Shown: positions 23,301-34,972 of the stretch, piece by piece
Numbering within the stretch: position 1 is the stretch's first letter
How the letters are laid out: each line of letters starts with the position of its first letter
Translations under genes and position numbers: made by a program
The notes under the pieces: generated by a model
Database searches by the model: none
What the model was told of the DNA's origin: nothing
What the model saw: only the letters and a program-made list of their open reading frames with translations
Source of the DNA: Marvania coccoides
Lineage: Eukaryota; Chlorophyta; Trebouxiophyceae; Chlorellales; Chlorellaceae
Direction of reading: 5' to 3'
DNA: 64,000 nucleotides
Assembly: GCA_963854735.1 (NCBI GenBank)
Contig: OY978108.1
Coordinates: 124,001 to 188,000 of the forward strand

Positions 23301-26300
23301 ATAATGTTTTTTTTTCCCACCGGGCTTTTATTTCGACGGGCTTTTATTTCTTGTTTTCAGGTATCCTGCTGCGGCGCCTCCTGTCTGACCCCGCGCTGTC
23401 GGGCACCACCCACGTGGTGCTGGATGAGGTCCACGAGCGCTCCATCGAGTCGGACTTGCTGCTACTGCTGCTGCGAAAACTGCTGGTGTCAGGTGAGGGA
23501 AGAATGGGTGGAAAGAAAGAAAAAAGAAAAAATCCATGTTGCAGTTGCTCAGCAAATTGAAGTAGATAAACACCCACAATCTCTTCAATATTTTTTTTTA
23601 GAACCGTTCAACTAGAGGGCTTCTCAGTAGTGTTTTTCTATTAAGAGTTTTTTTTTTTTTTTTTTTTCCAACCTGTCCCTGCCTTTTCCTTACCATTCGT
23701 CCCTTCCCGTTTGCCAAAATCTTCTTCAGGCGCCAACCCCGGCCTGCGCGTGGTGCTCATGTCTGCCACCGCCGACGCCCAGCTGTTTGCCTCTTACTTT
23801 GACTCCGTCCTGCCCTGCCGCTCCACCATTCTCACCATCCCCGGCTTCACCCACCCCGTGACCGACCTCTTCCTGGAGGACGCCCTAGAAGAGACCGGGA
23901 TGCTCATCGGGAAGAGCTCCAAGTGGGCGAAGAAAGAAACTAGCAGCGGTGTAAAAAAAAAGGGCGGGAAAGGAGGGGACGAGGATGAGGAAGGGTTTGC
24001 GGAGGGCGCGGATTGCAGGTACAGCTCTGAGACGCTGCAGTCGCTGCGGAGTGTGGACGAGTCTCTGGTGAACGTGGATTTGATAGAGGCGCTGGTGGCC
24101 AGGGTCGCTGCCAAGACCTTTGCAGCGAACGCTGCGGAGAGGGGGGCCGGCGGGAAGGGCGGGGGTGGTGATGCGAACGCAATTTTGGTGTTCGCTCCAG
24201 GCGCTGACGAAATTGGCCGCGTGGTGCGGGCGATAGAAGGCTCCGCCAGGATCGCTGCCGCAGCGCCCAAGGGCGTGCGCGCGCTGCCGCTGCACGGCGG
24301 GCTGCCGCCGTCGCAGCAGAGTCGGGTGTTTGACCGTCCGCCTGCTGGGGTGCTCAAGGTGGTGGTGGCTACCAACGTGGCAGAGACGTCCATCACGATT
24401 GATGACGTAGTGTGTGTCATCGATTCTGGGCGGGTCAAGGTGAGATTGTACTGCTATTTCATGTTTATAATATTTTAAATCGCAAAGGATGTTTCTTAAA
24501 TTGACAATTTTGGTGAAACCTCGCCATTAACTCCATAATAATGCGTAAATAAAAGATGATGACGATCTTGTCTCTTTTTTTCGCTCCAGGAAATGCGGTT
24601 TGACCCTGGGCGAGGCATCGCACGACTACAGGAGACATGGGTCTCCCAGGCCTCGGCGCAGCAGCGGCGGGGGCGCGCGGGGCGCGTCCGTCCGGGTGTC
24701 TGCTACCGCCTCTTCTCCCGCAAATCCTGGCGCAAAATGCCGGTTGACACGGCGCCAGAGGTGGCTCGCGCCCCCCTCCAGTCCCTCATCATGGACGTCA
24801 AGGGCATCCTGCGCGACACCGACGCCGCGCAGGCGCTGGCGCAGATGATAACGCCACCCGTCGCCGGGGCAGTGGCGCAGGCGGTGGAGGCGCTGCAGCG
24901 GGTAGGGGCGCTGGACCCTGGGTCGGGGGCTTTGACCCCGCTGGGGCATCACCTCACACGCATGCCATGCGACCCCAGGGTCGGCAAAATGTTGATTTTT
25001 GGGGCCATGCTGCGTTGCCTTGATCCCATTCTGACGGTGGCGGCGGCGCAGGGGCACGGGCGGCCCGTGTTTTGGTCCACCCCTGACCGGAGGGAGGAGG
25101 CAGACACCGCAAAGAAGGCCCTCACCGCCGCAGTAGCTGGTAAATCGCTCAATACAATACTATTATTGGAAAAAAGATTTGCATGATTTTTTTGAACTGC
25201 CAGTCGCTTTTCTGTTCCCACTTTTGATTTGCTCCCTCCTGATGCACAGCTTCAAAATCCGACCACCTTGCGGCTGTGGCGGCCTACAACGGCTGGAGGG
25301 CGGCGCTGACCAAGGGCGGGCGCTCCGCTGCCGGCGCCTTCTGCACCCGGCACTTTGTCTCCGAGCAAGCCATGGAGGGCATCCACGCAGGGCGCAGACA
25401 GTACGCCGAAATTCTGGCTGATCTGGGCTTCGTCCCTGCAGACTACCCTGCAGTGGCAGCTTCTGCCAGCTACCACCCTGGCGACATCAATGGCAACGCA
25501 GCCTCCGCCGCAGCTGAGCGGCACTGCGGCCCGGGCGGGGTGGATCAGTTCGCGGGGCATGCGAGGATTGTAAAGGCGGTGCTGTCTGCTGGGTTTTACC
25601 CGCAGCTGCTGCGTGTTGAACATCCTGCCGCCAAGTACCAAAAGGTGCAGGGCGGGGCGATGGAGATCGACGGCGAGGCGGGCAAAGTGCGGTTCTTCGA
25701 CCGGGAGAAAGGTGAGCGAAAACAAAGAAGAGCGGCAATTGCCATCATCAATAAATGTTTAATTTGTAATGTACAGAAAGTGGGGGCGTGAAACTAGCGC
25801 TGGTTAAACCACACCTAGCATACATTGCAGTACCTTAGCATACACGAAATTTGGCCTGATATGATCCAATATTTTATTTCTTTCCTCCTCCGTTTTCCTT
25901 TCTTCCCTCCAGGTCGTGTTTTCCTGCACCCGTCGTCTGTCAACTTCAAGTGCGGCCGCTTCGAGTCTGGATGGTTAGTCTACTCGGACCTGGTGCAGAC
26001 CTCAAAGGTGTTCGTGCGCGAAGCCTCCATGGTTCCCGTCTACGCCGTACTGCTATTTGGCGGCGAGGTGCGATCCAAATATTTATTTAAAAAAAACTCG
26101 ACTAGTTTTTTTCATATGCCCAGTATACTCCAAGGATAATTACGCCTATCATGTTTTAGAAAAACAAAGAATCTCCAGGGGGAGGACGCCGACTAGTATA
26201 GCAATTTAATTTAATTTCTCTCCTTCTCTACGCTGCATGATTTAATCTTGGTTAATTTATATATTTCAGGTGAGCGTGCACCACGGGGACAGCCTGGTGC

Positions 26301-26476
26301 GGGTTGATAGCTGGGCCACGTTCAAAGCGCCCGCTAGGATCGCTGTGTTGGTGCGGGAGCTGCGGGCAGAGGTGTCTGCGCTGCTAGAGAAGAAAGTGAT
26401 GGACCCTGGGCTGGACTTGAGCAGCAGCAGGCTGGTGGAGGCCATGCACCACCTGTTGAGCAGCGACGGTTTTTGA
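20323..26476 (+). CDS. DExH-box RNA helicase, DHX29/DHX57 type, with N-terminal C2H2 finger
   Basis: Proposed exons: 20323..20339, 20576..20984, 21107..23159, 23361..23492, 23730..24439, 24590..25139, 25250..25711, 25913..26067, 26270..26476 (about 1564 residues). Order of domains: a C2H2 finger ([19 protein letters not shown], residues 26-50); a region like the dsRBD-type part of plant homologues ([21 protein letters not shown]); two UBA-like helices bundles, the first ending [16 protein letters not shown]; an RWD domain from about 485 ([17 protein letters not shown]). Then come the helicase core with GATGCGKST (motif I), DEVHERS (II), LMSATAD (III) and [12 protein letters not shown] (VI), and the HA2/OB end with LHPSSVNF and VLLFGGEV. 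Relatives remodel mRNA during initiation on structured 5' UTRs. The 17-nt first exon (MNIGW plus two bases, donor GTGAGC) is inferred from phase only; the rest is firm. Confidence 0.9.
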
Positions 26477-26829
26477 AGTTGGAAACAAGATGTCTCTTAT
26501 TTTATCTCATTTTATTTTTTTTATTTTTTTTAATTCTTAATTTTGTTTTCATAAACCAGCTTCTTACAATATAAACATTGACAGTTCGTCAAGTAAATTG
26601 TAAGGGCGTATTTTCTTCCTGCATGCCCGCTTTATAAAAACCAAAAACTCTGAGAAGGGAGGAAAGAATGAAAAATATAACTTGCTGTCCGTCTGTCAGT
26701 CGGTCAGTCTAAAAACTAAAAAAAAAATGTGCCACAATGTTAACTGTTTTTGTTGAAAAGTTAATGAATAGATAAACGATACTGCCTGAGTGCTCCACAC
26801 ACATCCTTGCTGCCCCGTCAGCTTTTCTT
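26477..26829. other. intergenic between convergent genes
   Basis: The AT-rich 3' UTRs of the helicase (+) and the acidic repeat gene (-). Nothing else is seen. Confidence 0.45.
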
Positions 26830-28351
26830 TCAATCTTTCATGGCAGTCTGCATCGCATAGTAAGTGAACACGCCCACAGCGCCCGCCATTGCCACGTGAG
26901 CGACCTTCTTCACAGACTTCACCAGACTCTTGGCACCCTCTGAAAGCAGGAAAAAAGAAAGAAAACAACATCAATGTCGCCCCGTCTTTTTAAGAATAAA
27001 TATTGGGGGAAAAATAAGGTTACTGAAAAAAACGTCGAAAAAGCTCACCACCTGTTTTTGGCTGATCTCCAACTTCACCGTTAGCAGCGGGCGTCTTGGG
27101 CGTGCCTTTCACGGCACTAGGCCCAGCCTCGCCATCTTCTTCTCCAAATGCCTCCTCGGCACTGCGCTTGGCCACGCGGACGGTAGAAGGAGCAGCGAAA
27201 ATCTCAGCTGCAACAGTCGCACCCCCCACAGCCGGCACAGCAGCAGCAGGCGGGGACGGGTCTTCATCCACCGGCATGGCGTCATCAGCATTGTTGCCAT
27301 AGTTCTCTTCTTCCTCTTTCTTATCTTCATCGTCGCCATCGTCTTCTTCTGTCGCAACCGCGTAGCTCTCCTCCTCCTCCTCCTTCTCCTCCTCCTCCTC
27401 TTCCTCCTCCACCTCCTCCTCCTCCTCCTCGTCTTCGGAGCTGCTTTCCTCCTCCTCGTCAATAACAGCAGCAGCGGACGCAACGATCTCCACATCCAGC
27501 CCCTCACTCAGCTCAATTTCCTCCACTTCGTCGTCCTCGCTAGTAGCTGCAGCCTCCTCCACTTCGTCGTCCTCGCTAGTAGCTGCAGCCTCCTCCACTT
27601 CGTCGTCCTCGCTAGTAGCTGCAGCCTCTCCCGCTTCGTCGTCCTCGCTAGTAGCTGCAGCCTCTCCCACTTCGTCGTCCTCGCTAGTAGCTGCAGCCTC
27701 CTCCACTTCGTCGTCCTCGCTAGTAGCTGCAGCCTCCTCCACTTCGTCGTCCTCGCTAGTAGCTGCAGCCTCTCCCGCTTCGTCGTCCTCGCTAGTAGCT
27801 GCAGCCTCTCCCACTTCGTCGTCCTCGCTAGTAGCTGCAGCCTCCTCCACTTCGTCGTCCTCGCTAGTAGCTGCAGCCTCCTCCACTTCGTCGTCCTCGC
27901 TAGTAGCTGCAGCCTCTCCCACTTCGTCGTCCTCGCTAGTAGCTGCAGCCTCCTTCACTACTTTCTTCTGAGCAGGGGGTGACCTCACCGCCGCCGCTGC
28001 CACCGCAGCAGGCTGCTGCTGCTGCTGTTGCTGTTGCTGCTGCGGGCTGCTGGCGCTGCCTCCTTTCTTCTTCTCGCCCCCCTTGGCCTGATAGTCTTCG
28101 ATCCACTCTCTCACGTCCGCCTCTGAAAAGTAGAATTCGTCCGGCCACCCTGGGAAAATAACATCAAGGTGCCGAGGCTTCTCCCGCGTGATCGACACCA
28201 CCTTGGCCACCCAGCCAGTCTTGCCGGCGGGGGGCTTTTCTTTGGGGAAGACGCGCGCAGGGATGAGGAGGGAGGAGCCTATGAGGGGCTTCAAGTTTTC
28301 TACGTCAATTTTGCTGCTTTTGCGGCGTTTGCGGTCGGAAAAGGGTGGCAT
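26830..28351 (-). CDS. acidic repeat protein with possible C-terminal membrane helix
   Basis: Exons 27049..28351 and 26830..26939, 470 residues. Residues 1-90 form a compact Lys-rich domain containing LLIPARVFPKEKPP and VIFPGWPDEFYFSEADVREW; its spacing recalls small beta-barrel readers such as PWWP or Tudor, but I cannot assign it. A Gln10 run follows, then 12 copies of the 12-residue unit EAAATSEDDEV[E/G], then long Glu runs. The second exon, joined by donor GTGAGC and acceptor TTTCAG, supplies VAHVAMAGAVGVFTYYAMQT, a short hydrophobic segment that could be a tail anchor. Highly acidic disordered chains of this kind occur in histone chaperones and nucleolar proteins. Function unknown. Confidence 0.8.
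27519..27950 (-). repeat. 36-bp coding minisatellite, 12 units
   Basis: Twelve direct copies of a 36-bp unit (CCTCCACTTCGTCGTCCTCG-core on the + strand) in frame with the protein, each encoding EAAATSEDDE plus two variable residues. The order of variants in coding direction is VG, VE, VE, VG, AG, VE, VE, VG, AG, VE, VE, VE. The four-unit block VE-VE-VG-AG occurs twice, which points to duplication of a 144-bp block. Confidence 0.95.
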
Positions 28352-28777
28352 GATGCGTTGGGCGCCAAAGGGGGAGGGGGAGGGGGAGGGGTGGGAAGAG
28401 AGAACTATGTAATATATAATTATATAATAATAATAATAAAAAGATTTGAAATTTTCTTGGTCTGAGAGAGAGAGACTTGCGCGAGACCCGTCGACCTGCT
28501 GCGCGACGTGCAGTAAAATATGTGCGAGAATAATTTAAAAAGCTGCGTTTTCGAAGAAGAGACGCGAAGGGGGGGAAATGGGGAAGAAATTTTAAATACT
28601 GATTTTTTACACCGGATCATTTGTTTCAAAAACTAGTTATATCTGTTCCACATAAAAAAAACCCACTTCTTCTCAGTCAGGGCTTTGCGGCGATTTTTTT
28701 ATTGCAATATAATAAAAAATGTACAAGATTACAATAAAGAAGACCCCCCCTTCTGGAAAAAAACTTAATAAACAAAT
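28352..28777. other. intergenic, upstream of the acidic repeat gene
   Basis: The promoter side of the - strand acidic repeat gene. It contains a G-rich run near 28365-28390 (GGGGGAGGGGGAGGGG-like) just upstream of the ATG, then AT-rich sequence with AATAAT repeats. No gene is seen. Confidence 0.4.
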
Positions 28778-29739
28778 ATGAACCGACGGTGGAAGCAACT
28801 GGACACGGCAGTGGCTTCTTGCATCCAGAATTGGCCTACATGTTTTCACAGCTGACCACCAATTGGCTCGCAAGTCAGCCGAACTGCACTTTGATGGCGG
28901 GGAGGAGGCTTACGCTGCATTAGCTGAAGCCGCATTTTCATCCCCTGATGTCCTGCAAGCCTTGGTGATCACACTTGATGCCTTGGCCATTGCAAACGCT
29001 GCGCTCGCTGAATATTTTTGTACAACGACAGACGATGTGGCCAAGGATCTGGGAATCAATCACGGAGAAGAACTCCAGGCTGCGGCGGAAAATTGGCAAC
29101 TCCCTCAATGCTGCTGCGACTGCTGCCCCCCCCCCCCCCCCTTCTGCTGGGCATACTGGCTGCCGCTGCCGCCTGCCGCAGATAAGGACCATAGGGCCTT
29201 GGCGGACGCAGCTAGGGCTTGGGTGCTTTTTTCAGAGCTGCATGGCGACCTTTTCGCGTGTCCAGCATTTCTGGAGCGATCCGTGCAGAAACTGGTGGTT
29301 GCAGTCTCCTTTGTACAACCCGCAGTCCATGCTGTCAGGGTTGACCCTTCTGCCTCAGTGGCGCCCACCCCTTTCTGGCTTTGCCGCCGCAACTACGCTT
29401 GACGTTCTGCTGAGCGCGTCGGTGAGCCTTTACGCCCTGGCGACGCGGGTCCCAAGCATTCAGAACGACCTCGGGGAACAATTTGTCAAGTGCATAATGA
29501 ACATCCCCACGGCTCTGCATATTTGCTGTTTCTGGATCAATATTCCATTTGCCACCTCGCAGCGCCCAATATCCATTCACGCCATGCACTGGTCGCCATT
29601 CACTGCTCGCTGCCACACCGCTGCACAAACGACTGCCCAAGCATACCAACGGCCTAACCAAAGTTGGGCTGACAGGCAGATTTCTACAGAACGACTAGAC
29701 CAATGGTCTACATACATGGTTTTAGTCCGCCATTTATGA
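28778..29739 (+). pseudogene. broken helical-repeat gene, perhaps karyopherin-like
   Basis: Coding character without a single intact frame. The frame containing 28863 reads helical text from about 28845 (for example EEAYAALAEAAFSSPDVLQA, LVITLDALAIANAALAEYF) through a C16-17 run near 29130. It continues with ALADAARAWVLFSELHGDLF and stops at 29402. From about 29370 the next frame takes over with TTLDVLLSASVSLYALATRV and then loses coding character. No ATG opens the first frame. The helix pattern recalls importin/transportin-3 HEAT repeats, but that is a weak impression. It may be a pseudogene, or an intact gene with errors at the C homopolymer. Confidence 0.35.
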
Positions 29740-29964
29740 CTCGACTGATAAGAGTTCTATATCCACAGCAAAAAGCTAATCGGTACAATATAATGGTATC
29801 ATGGGTATGCAGTAAAATTAGTATTGATTCATTTATACAACAGATTAAAACGGAGCACAGGCGCTCCTTTTTCCTCAAAACCGCTCAAGCTCGTTTCAAA
29901 GGTGCTCGCAAATGCAGCAGCTAGCTCCGTCCTTTTCGTTCAAGCCCCGCAGCGTCCAGCGCAC

Positions 29965-31992
29965 CTAATGCTGCGCCCACTGAATGCTCTTCAGGTCAAT
30001 GCCCTCTTGCACCTGCAAAAAAAAAAAAACAAAACAAAAAAACTAAAAAAAACTAAGAGAGCCCACTGTTTTAAAATTCTATTGCAGAAAGACCACCAAG
30101 ATTTCTGCTTTTCAACCGAACCATAATGGTGAACGAATGTCTATCGAAACGCAGCGCCTCACCATCTCCCACAGCGGTGACATTTCGCGCAGCTTGCTGA
30201 CGTGGTCAACTGTCAGCTTCACCGCTCTGTCTACCTCAGCCACGGTGGTGAATCGGCCCAAGCCAAACCTGATAGAGGTGTGGGCCATGTCCTCCTCCAC
30301 GCCTAGCGCGCGCAGCACGTAGGACGGCTCCAGCGAGGCGGAGGTGCAGGCGGAGCCAGAGCTCACCGCCACGTCTTTCAGCCCCATCAGCAGACTCTCC
30401 CCCTCGACGTACGCGAAGCTCTGCAGGTAATTTGCAGCGAGCGAAAGAAAGGGGGTCAGAAAAATAAAGGAAAGCACACCAAAACGTAGCGGTACCCTAG
30501 ATAGAACTAACCAATGAATTTCTCCGCCATTTTGATGTTTTCTTTCGAACGACTTTCAAAAAGGTCACAACTCACCAGGTTGACGTTGCCCCAGTACCTG
30601 CTCTTCTCATCTCCGTTCAGCTGCACCCCCTGCAGCTTCTCCGTGATCCCGGAGTAAAGTCGGTCGGCCAACATCTTCACGTGCGCCTGGTCATTCTCCA
30701 TCTCCCTAGCAGCCACCTCGCAGGCCTTCCCCAGCCCTACAGCCAGGAACGCAGGCACCGTGCCCGACCGCAGCCCGCGCTCCTGCCCGCCGCCGCTCAT
30801 TTGCGCCTCCAGGCGGACCCTCGGCCGACGGCGAATGTACATGGCGCCGATGCCCTTGGGGCCATACAGTTTGTGCCCAGAGATGGACATGAGGTCGATG
30901 TTGTGGTCATCCACGTTCACGGGAATTTTGCCCACCGCCTGCGCCGCGTCGGTGTGGAAAAACACCTTGTTCTTCCGGCACAAGGCGCCGATCTCGGTGA
31001 GGGGCTGTACCACGCCGATTTCGTTGTTGACAGCCATGATGGACACCTGGAGAGCAAAGTTGGATGTGAATGAGTGAGAAGCAGCGAAAAAAATGGTGTA
31101 AAAGGGGCATTTGAGCGTTCATGCAAGGCCTTTTCTGTTTTCTTGGGAACGTTCTAAATTAACCATTACAAAAAGGTGAGAAACGAAAAGGCGTTGAAAA
31201 CGGCAGCTCACCATGGCGGTGTCCGGGCGGATGGCGGCCTCCAGCTGCTCCAAGTCCACCAGGCCGTTGCTCTGCACGGGAAGGTACGTAATGTCAAAAC
31301 CCCGCTGCTGCAGGTACCGGCACGAGTCCAGCACGCATTTGTGGTCAGTCTGGCACGTGATGATGTGCCGCTTCTTGTCCTTGTAGAACCCAGCCACGCC
31401 CTTTATGGCCAGGTTGTTGGATTCGGTGGCTCCAGAAGTGAAAATAATTTCCTTGGCATCGGCGCCAATGAGGGAAGCTATGCGCGCGCGCGCCTCCTCC
31501 ACGGCCTCCTCCGCCTCCCAGCCGAACAGATGCGTGCGGGAGTGGGGGTTGCCGTACTGTTCAGTCATGAAGGGTAACATGGCGTCAACCACGCGGGGGT
31601 CCATTGGAGTGGTGGCCTGCATGTCGAGGTAGAGCGGGGCGCCGCGCAGACGGATGCCCTTCTTCACGATGGAGCCGTCGTCAGAGGTGCTGGCCTGGTC
31701 TGCGGGGGAGAAAAAAATGGGAGGGTGAGAAACACCTACAATATGATCGAGAAAACATAATGTGTTTTGGAAGAGAATTTCGGGGGTTCCTCGTGTGGGG
31801 TTCAGGGAATACATTTGCATATTACAAAATCAGCAAAACCGTGCTTCAGTCACCTTCGGCTAGCTCAGGCTCTGCGGCAAATGTTCTGGCGAATCCTCCT
31901 CCTCCCAGTTTGGGCATCGCCCCCACCACAGTGGGAGCCACAAGCACATTCAACAGCCGCTTCAAGCCGTTGCGGCCGGCCAACAAAGCCAT
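29965..31992 (-). CDS. NFS1: cysteine desulfurase NFS1 (mitochondrial)
   Basis: Exons 31854..31992, 31212..31699, 30576..31046, 30163..30420, 29965..30012, 467 residues. This PLP enzyme takes sulfur from cysteine for Fe-S cluster assembly and tRNA thiolation. The first exon encodes a basic, Ala/Leu-rich presequence ([15 protein letters not shown]) suited to mitochondrial import. Family blocks: [73 protein letters not shown] (PLP Lys), [18 protein letters not shown] (persulfide Cys) and the end [11 protein letters not shown]. The last exon has only 15 codons plus stop. All introns are GT-AG. The match to eukaryotic NFS1 is close along the whole length. Confidence 0.97.
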
Positions 31993-32596
31993 TAATGTCT
32001 GTGAGCTTGATCACCGATTTTTTCAAGCAAATTTCACGCACGCACACAGCTTGGAAATGTCCCACAATGTGTGTGTATGTAGAGTAGCTCGTTGTTAAGA
32101 AAAAATAATTTGCGTAGAGCCAGAATACTCGATGGAAGGTTAAACGTTGGTTCATATCATCATTTGTTCCGTGTTCCTGTTCCTTTATTTCATATTCCCA
32201 ATTCCTTTATTTTTTTCACATGTCAACATAAACTGAGGATAATTAAGCTCGTATTATTTTTCAACAAACATAATATTTGAGAGACCCCAGGGGGGGGACG
32301 CCTGTAGTAGGTGCTCTGTTACTACTCATTAGGTTTCCCCTCGTCCATGGCCTGTTCAGTGTACCACAGTCAAACTGTATTCATATTCAAACTGTATGTA
32401 TCTAGTCTTTCAACCCTCTTAAATACGAATCAGAAAGCATTCACATAGAAAGCATGAAATATACTGGATTTGGGGTAGAAGGAGGTTTTCTAGAACGTCC
32501 CCAAACTTAGAATGGTATGCAAACATTATCATTTGCATCATGCACACGCATAGAGATGGATGTAGATACAAAAGATACAAAGGGGCTCTACAGCCC
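31993..32596. other. AT-rich intergenic region
   Basis: The promoter side of NFS1 and the 3' side of the next - strand gene. No coding frame. A G-run at 32288-32298 lies in otherwise AT-rich sequence. Nothing else is seen. Confidence 0.4.
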
Positions 32597-34010
32597 TCAG
32601 CCCAGCCTCCCCAAGCGGCTGTTCTTCAGAGCAGCGTGGAGGTGCGCAGGCGACGGCATCATCACCAGAGAGTCCTCCATTTCCTCCACCACGCCCCCCA
32701 CTCCCTTGATCTTCCTTAAAAACACACCGTGTGGGATGTCTCTCGCCAGCTCCGAGTACGGCCGCACAGAGAGGAGGTTGTACTCGACCATGGACGCCAG
32801 CACATCATCGCCAGTCACGCCGGGCGCCAAATGCCTGCCACGTCCAAGCTCGGCTTCCAGCACTATCTGCGGGACACCATGGTGCGGCTCATCCTCCGTA
32901 ATCAGACGCAAGGCGGTCTTGTCCGCTGCAGTCCAAACAGCAGGGCTGCCACCCTCAGGCATAGGAATCTGCTTTGGCCGCAACAGAGCGATTTCCACGT
33001 CAGCAGCAGGCGCAGCAAGTACCTTCTGCACAGCTGCAGCACGCGAGGGGAAATACGCAATGACAAAATCAAAGGAAAAAAACACAAATTTTTGAAACAG
33101 AGGCAAAATAAAAGGGGGCTTACCTACACCCCAATCTTTGTACTGTCCTGCATTGGACACACATATGAGAAGCAAGTGGGGGTTCCCGCCGCACGCCCCC
33201 CACACCTTCTCCCAGTCCTCCCTACGCAACTCGGGATTGCCGTCCTCAAACTGGCTGATCAGGCCGGGCCACTCTTGGCCCATCGAGTCCTGGCCTCCGC
33301 CACGAACAAACCGCAGCGCCTCCTCACGAGAAAAGTCCCCCAGCACCTCGACATCTCGCAAATCGCCGGAGAAACCATCTGCATGCACTATGTTCATTGT
33401 TAATGAGAGCCATTCATTGAGCGCCAAGGGAGACGTGAAGCAGGACCCAAAGACACTAAATTTACGTTTGTTAAGCCAAGAAACCATGGACGACTCGGAC
33501 GTGGCCAAGATAAGGTGTGCTGCGCCCACCTCTTTGCAGGTGCGCTTCAAGAATTCTAGGAGCCTGGTCAGCGCTCCTTTCTCAGAGCTCTTACATTGCC
33601 TCAAAGCATTGATTTCATCTGCATGGAGTGGACCCGTTGTGACGGAGTGAACCGAGTGGGCATGCAAAGAGGATAGCTAAGCAAGAGGAAGGAAAAAACG
33701 CGCCTATCACAATGACGGGCTTCACTTGGCCGATGGTGTTGCTCTCCAGGAGAATTGTATATGAATTCATGACGGCCACCAGATTGGTGGACTTGTCTTC
33801 AGGGGGAAAAGCGTCCATGTAAGCAGTTAAAGTGCTCCCAGCTGGTTCCTCTGTGTTGGAAATGTTGGTGAAGTCCATGGCGTCAAGTGCGCTGTCAGAA
33901 TCCGCGATAAGCTTTGTAACCTCCCCCAGCCGGGGAATAGCCACCCTGACAACTTCCCAGCCCATATTGGAAGGGATTTGCCGCGCCATTGTGCGCAAAG
34001 CCTGAGCCAT
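32597..34010 (-). CDS. P-loop (AAA/STAND-like) ATPase, 5' part unresolved
   Basis: Exons 33704..34010, 33124..33618, 32597..33033, 412 residues from the ATG at 34010. The first junction restores a Walker B strand KPVIVIDEINAL. It is followed by a long helix, a sensor-like strand (HLILATSESSM) and a lid-type region ending GGNPHLLLI. This resembles the P-loop ATPase group with the pattern VLVID..N.L...LL..L...K..AD...L..VFVSSE. The C-terminal part is winged-helix-like (LITEDEPHHGVPQIVLEAEL and VTGDDVLASMVEYNLLSVRP). The first intron has donor GCGCGT, so it would be GC-AG. Walker A is not in these exons: GKS occurs just upstream in frame (34037..34029) after an in-frame TGA. More 5' exons probably exist near 34194-34427. 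Confidence 0.65.
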
Positions 34011-34427
34011 CGGCTCTGGGCTCTCCACAGACTTACCCACAGTTCAAGATCAAAACTCGGGCACCCTCTATCTCCTGAATCTTTTTCAAATATAATCTGA
34101 CTTATTAAATAATTTCAACTGCTTAAACTGCAATTTCTTTTCAAGTGCTGCGCTCAAACATGTTTCCAAAACTGGCTGTTTTCAGCTTAGGCATCAGCAG
34201 CTACGGCCCTGCCGCAGCGCTGCCTCCAAGTCCGTTGCCTCGCGCGCCCCTTGGGAGCCCATCAGCCGCAGAGTTGCCACATCCGCCCGCACTGCTCCGT
34301 ACTCATGCCTCCCGAGCATGGCCTTGGCAATGTGCACTATGGCTTTGACGCAGCCAGGTTCCGGTTTTGAACGCCTCGAAACAGACCTGAGCAGCAGCTC
34401 CGGAATCTTTGGTCGCCAGCCGCACAT
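34011..34427 (-). other. possible upstream exons of the P-loop ATPase gene, frame interrupted
   Basis: Two pieces look coding on the - strand. One is 34194-34427, with helical text such as CVKAIVHIAKAMLGRHEYGAV and EATDLEAALRQGR. The other is 34030-34085, reading EIEGARVLILNCG, which looks like the first beta strand of a P-loop domain. The second stops at TAA exactly where the neighbouring frame begins VGKSVESPEPMAQALR. Joining them needs either one extra base or an intron I cannot find. They are listed as an unresolved 5' part of the ATPase gene. Confidence 0.35.
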
Positions 34428-34972
34428 GGGGAAATGATATTAGGCCGAGTCAGCCTGGATCTGATGGGTCGTTGGAGCGGCCGTCACTGAGCAGCTGGTG
34501 CTACAGTTGGGAGGCCGGCCATATGGCGACGATGACTGGAGATACGGGGAGCAAAGGGTGAAGAAGTGCTGGTGTTGCCCTGGCTCTGGGGACGATTGGG
34601 GGTTGGAGCCGCCGGCGGGCTGTTGGAAGGTACAGCCACCTATTAATAGCAAAATTTTCTATATAAATTTTAATAAATGAAATTGAACCGAAGCGAAATT
34701 GCAAATCTAAACAAAAATGTCAATTCTAAACCCTTCGTCAGAATGAAACGACAATGCAAGCCTTTGGGCTGGCCTGCTTGAGTATGCCTTCGTTTCATGA
34801 CATTTTGTTTCATGTCTTTGCTATCCCAAACCACCGTTCTGCGCCCCAAAACACGGCTTGCCTCATATTCAACATTTTACTTTTTATAAAGTCTTTTACG
34901 ACTAAATGTTCCTCTATTAAAAAAATCGAACAGCCTGGCAACCCAGTTTTCAATTTTCACACTCGTATACTA
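34428..34972. other. intergenic region
   Basis: GC-rich at 34440-34630 with short Pro/Ser-rich frames on the - strand that could be further 5' exon or UTR of the ATPase gene, then AT-rich to the stop of the Tim44-like gene. No firm call. Confidence 0.35.

Noticed and set aside
26930..27982. A + strand frame with FVVLASSCSLLH-type repeats
   Set aside because: It is the complement of the acidic 36-bp minisatellite. The - strand frame has the proper start, splice junction and N-terminal domain.
26173..32300. Similar CAGGGGG-GGACGCC patches near 26176 and 32289 as a repeat family
   Set aside because: Only about 14 bases are shared and the flanks do not match, so chance similarity is likely.
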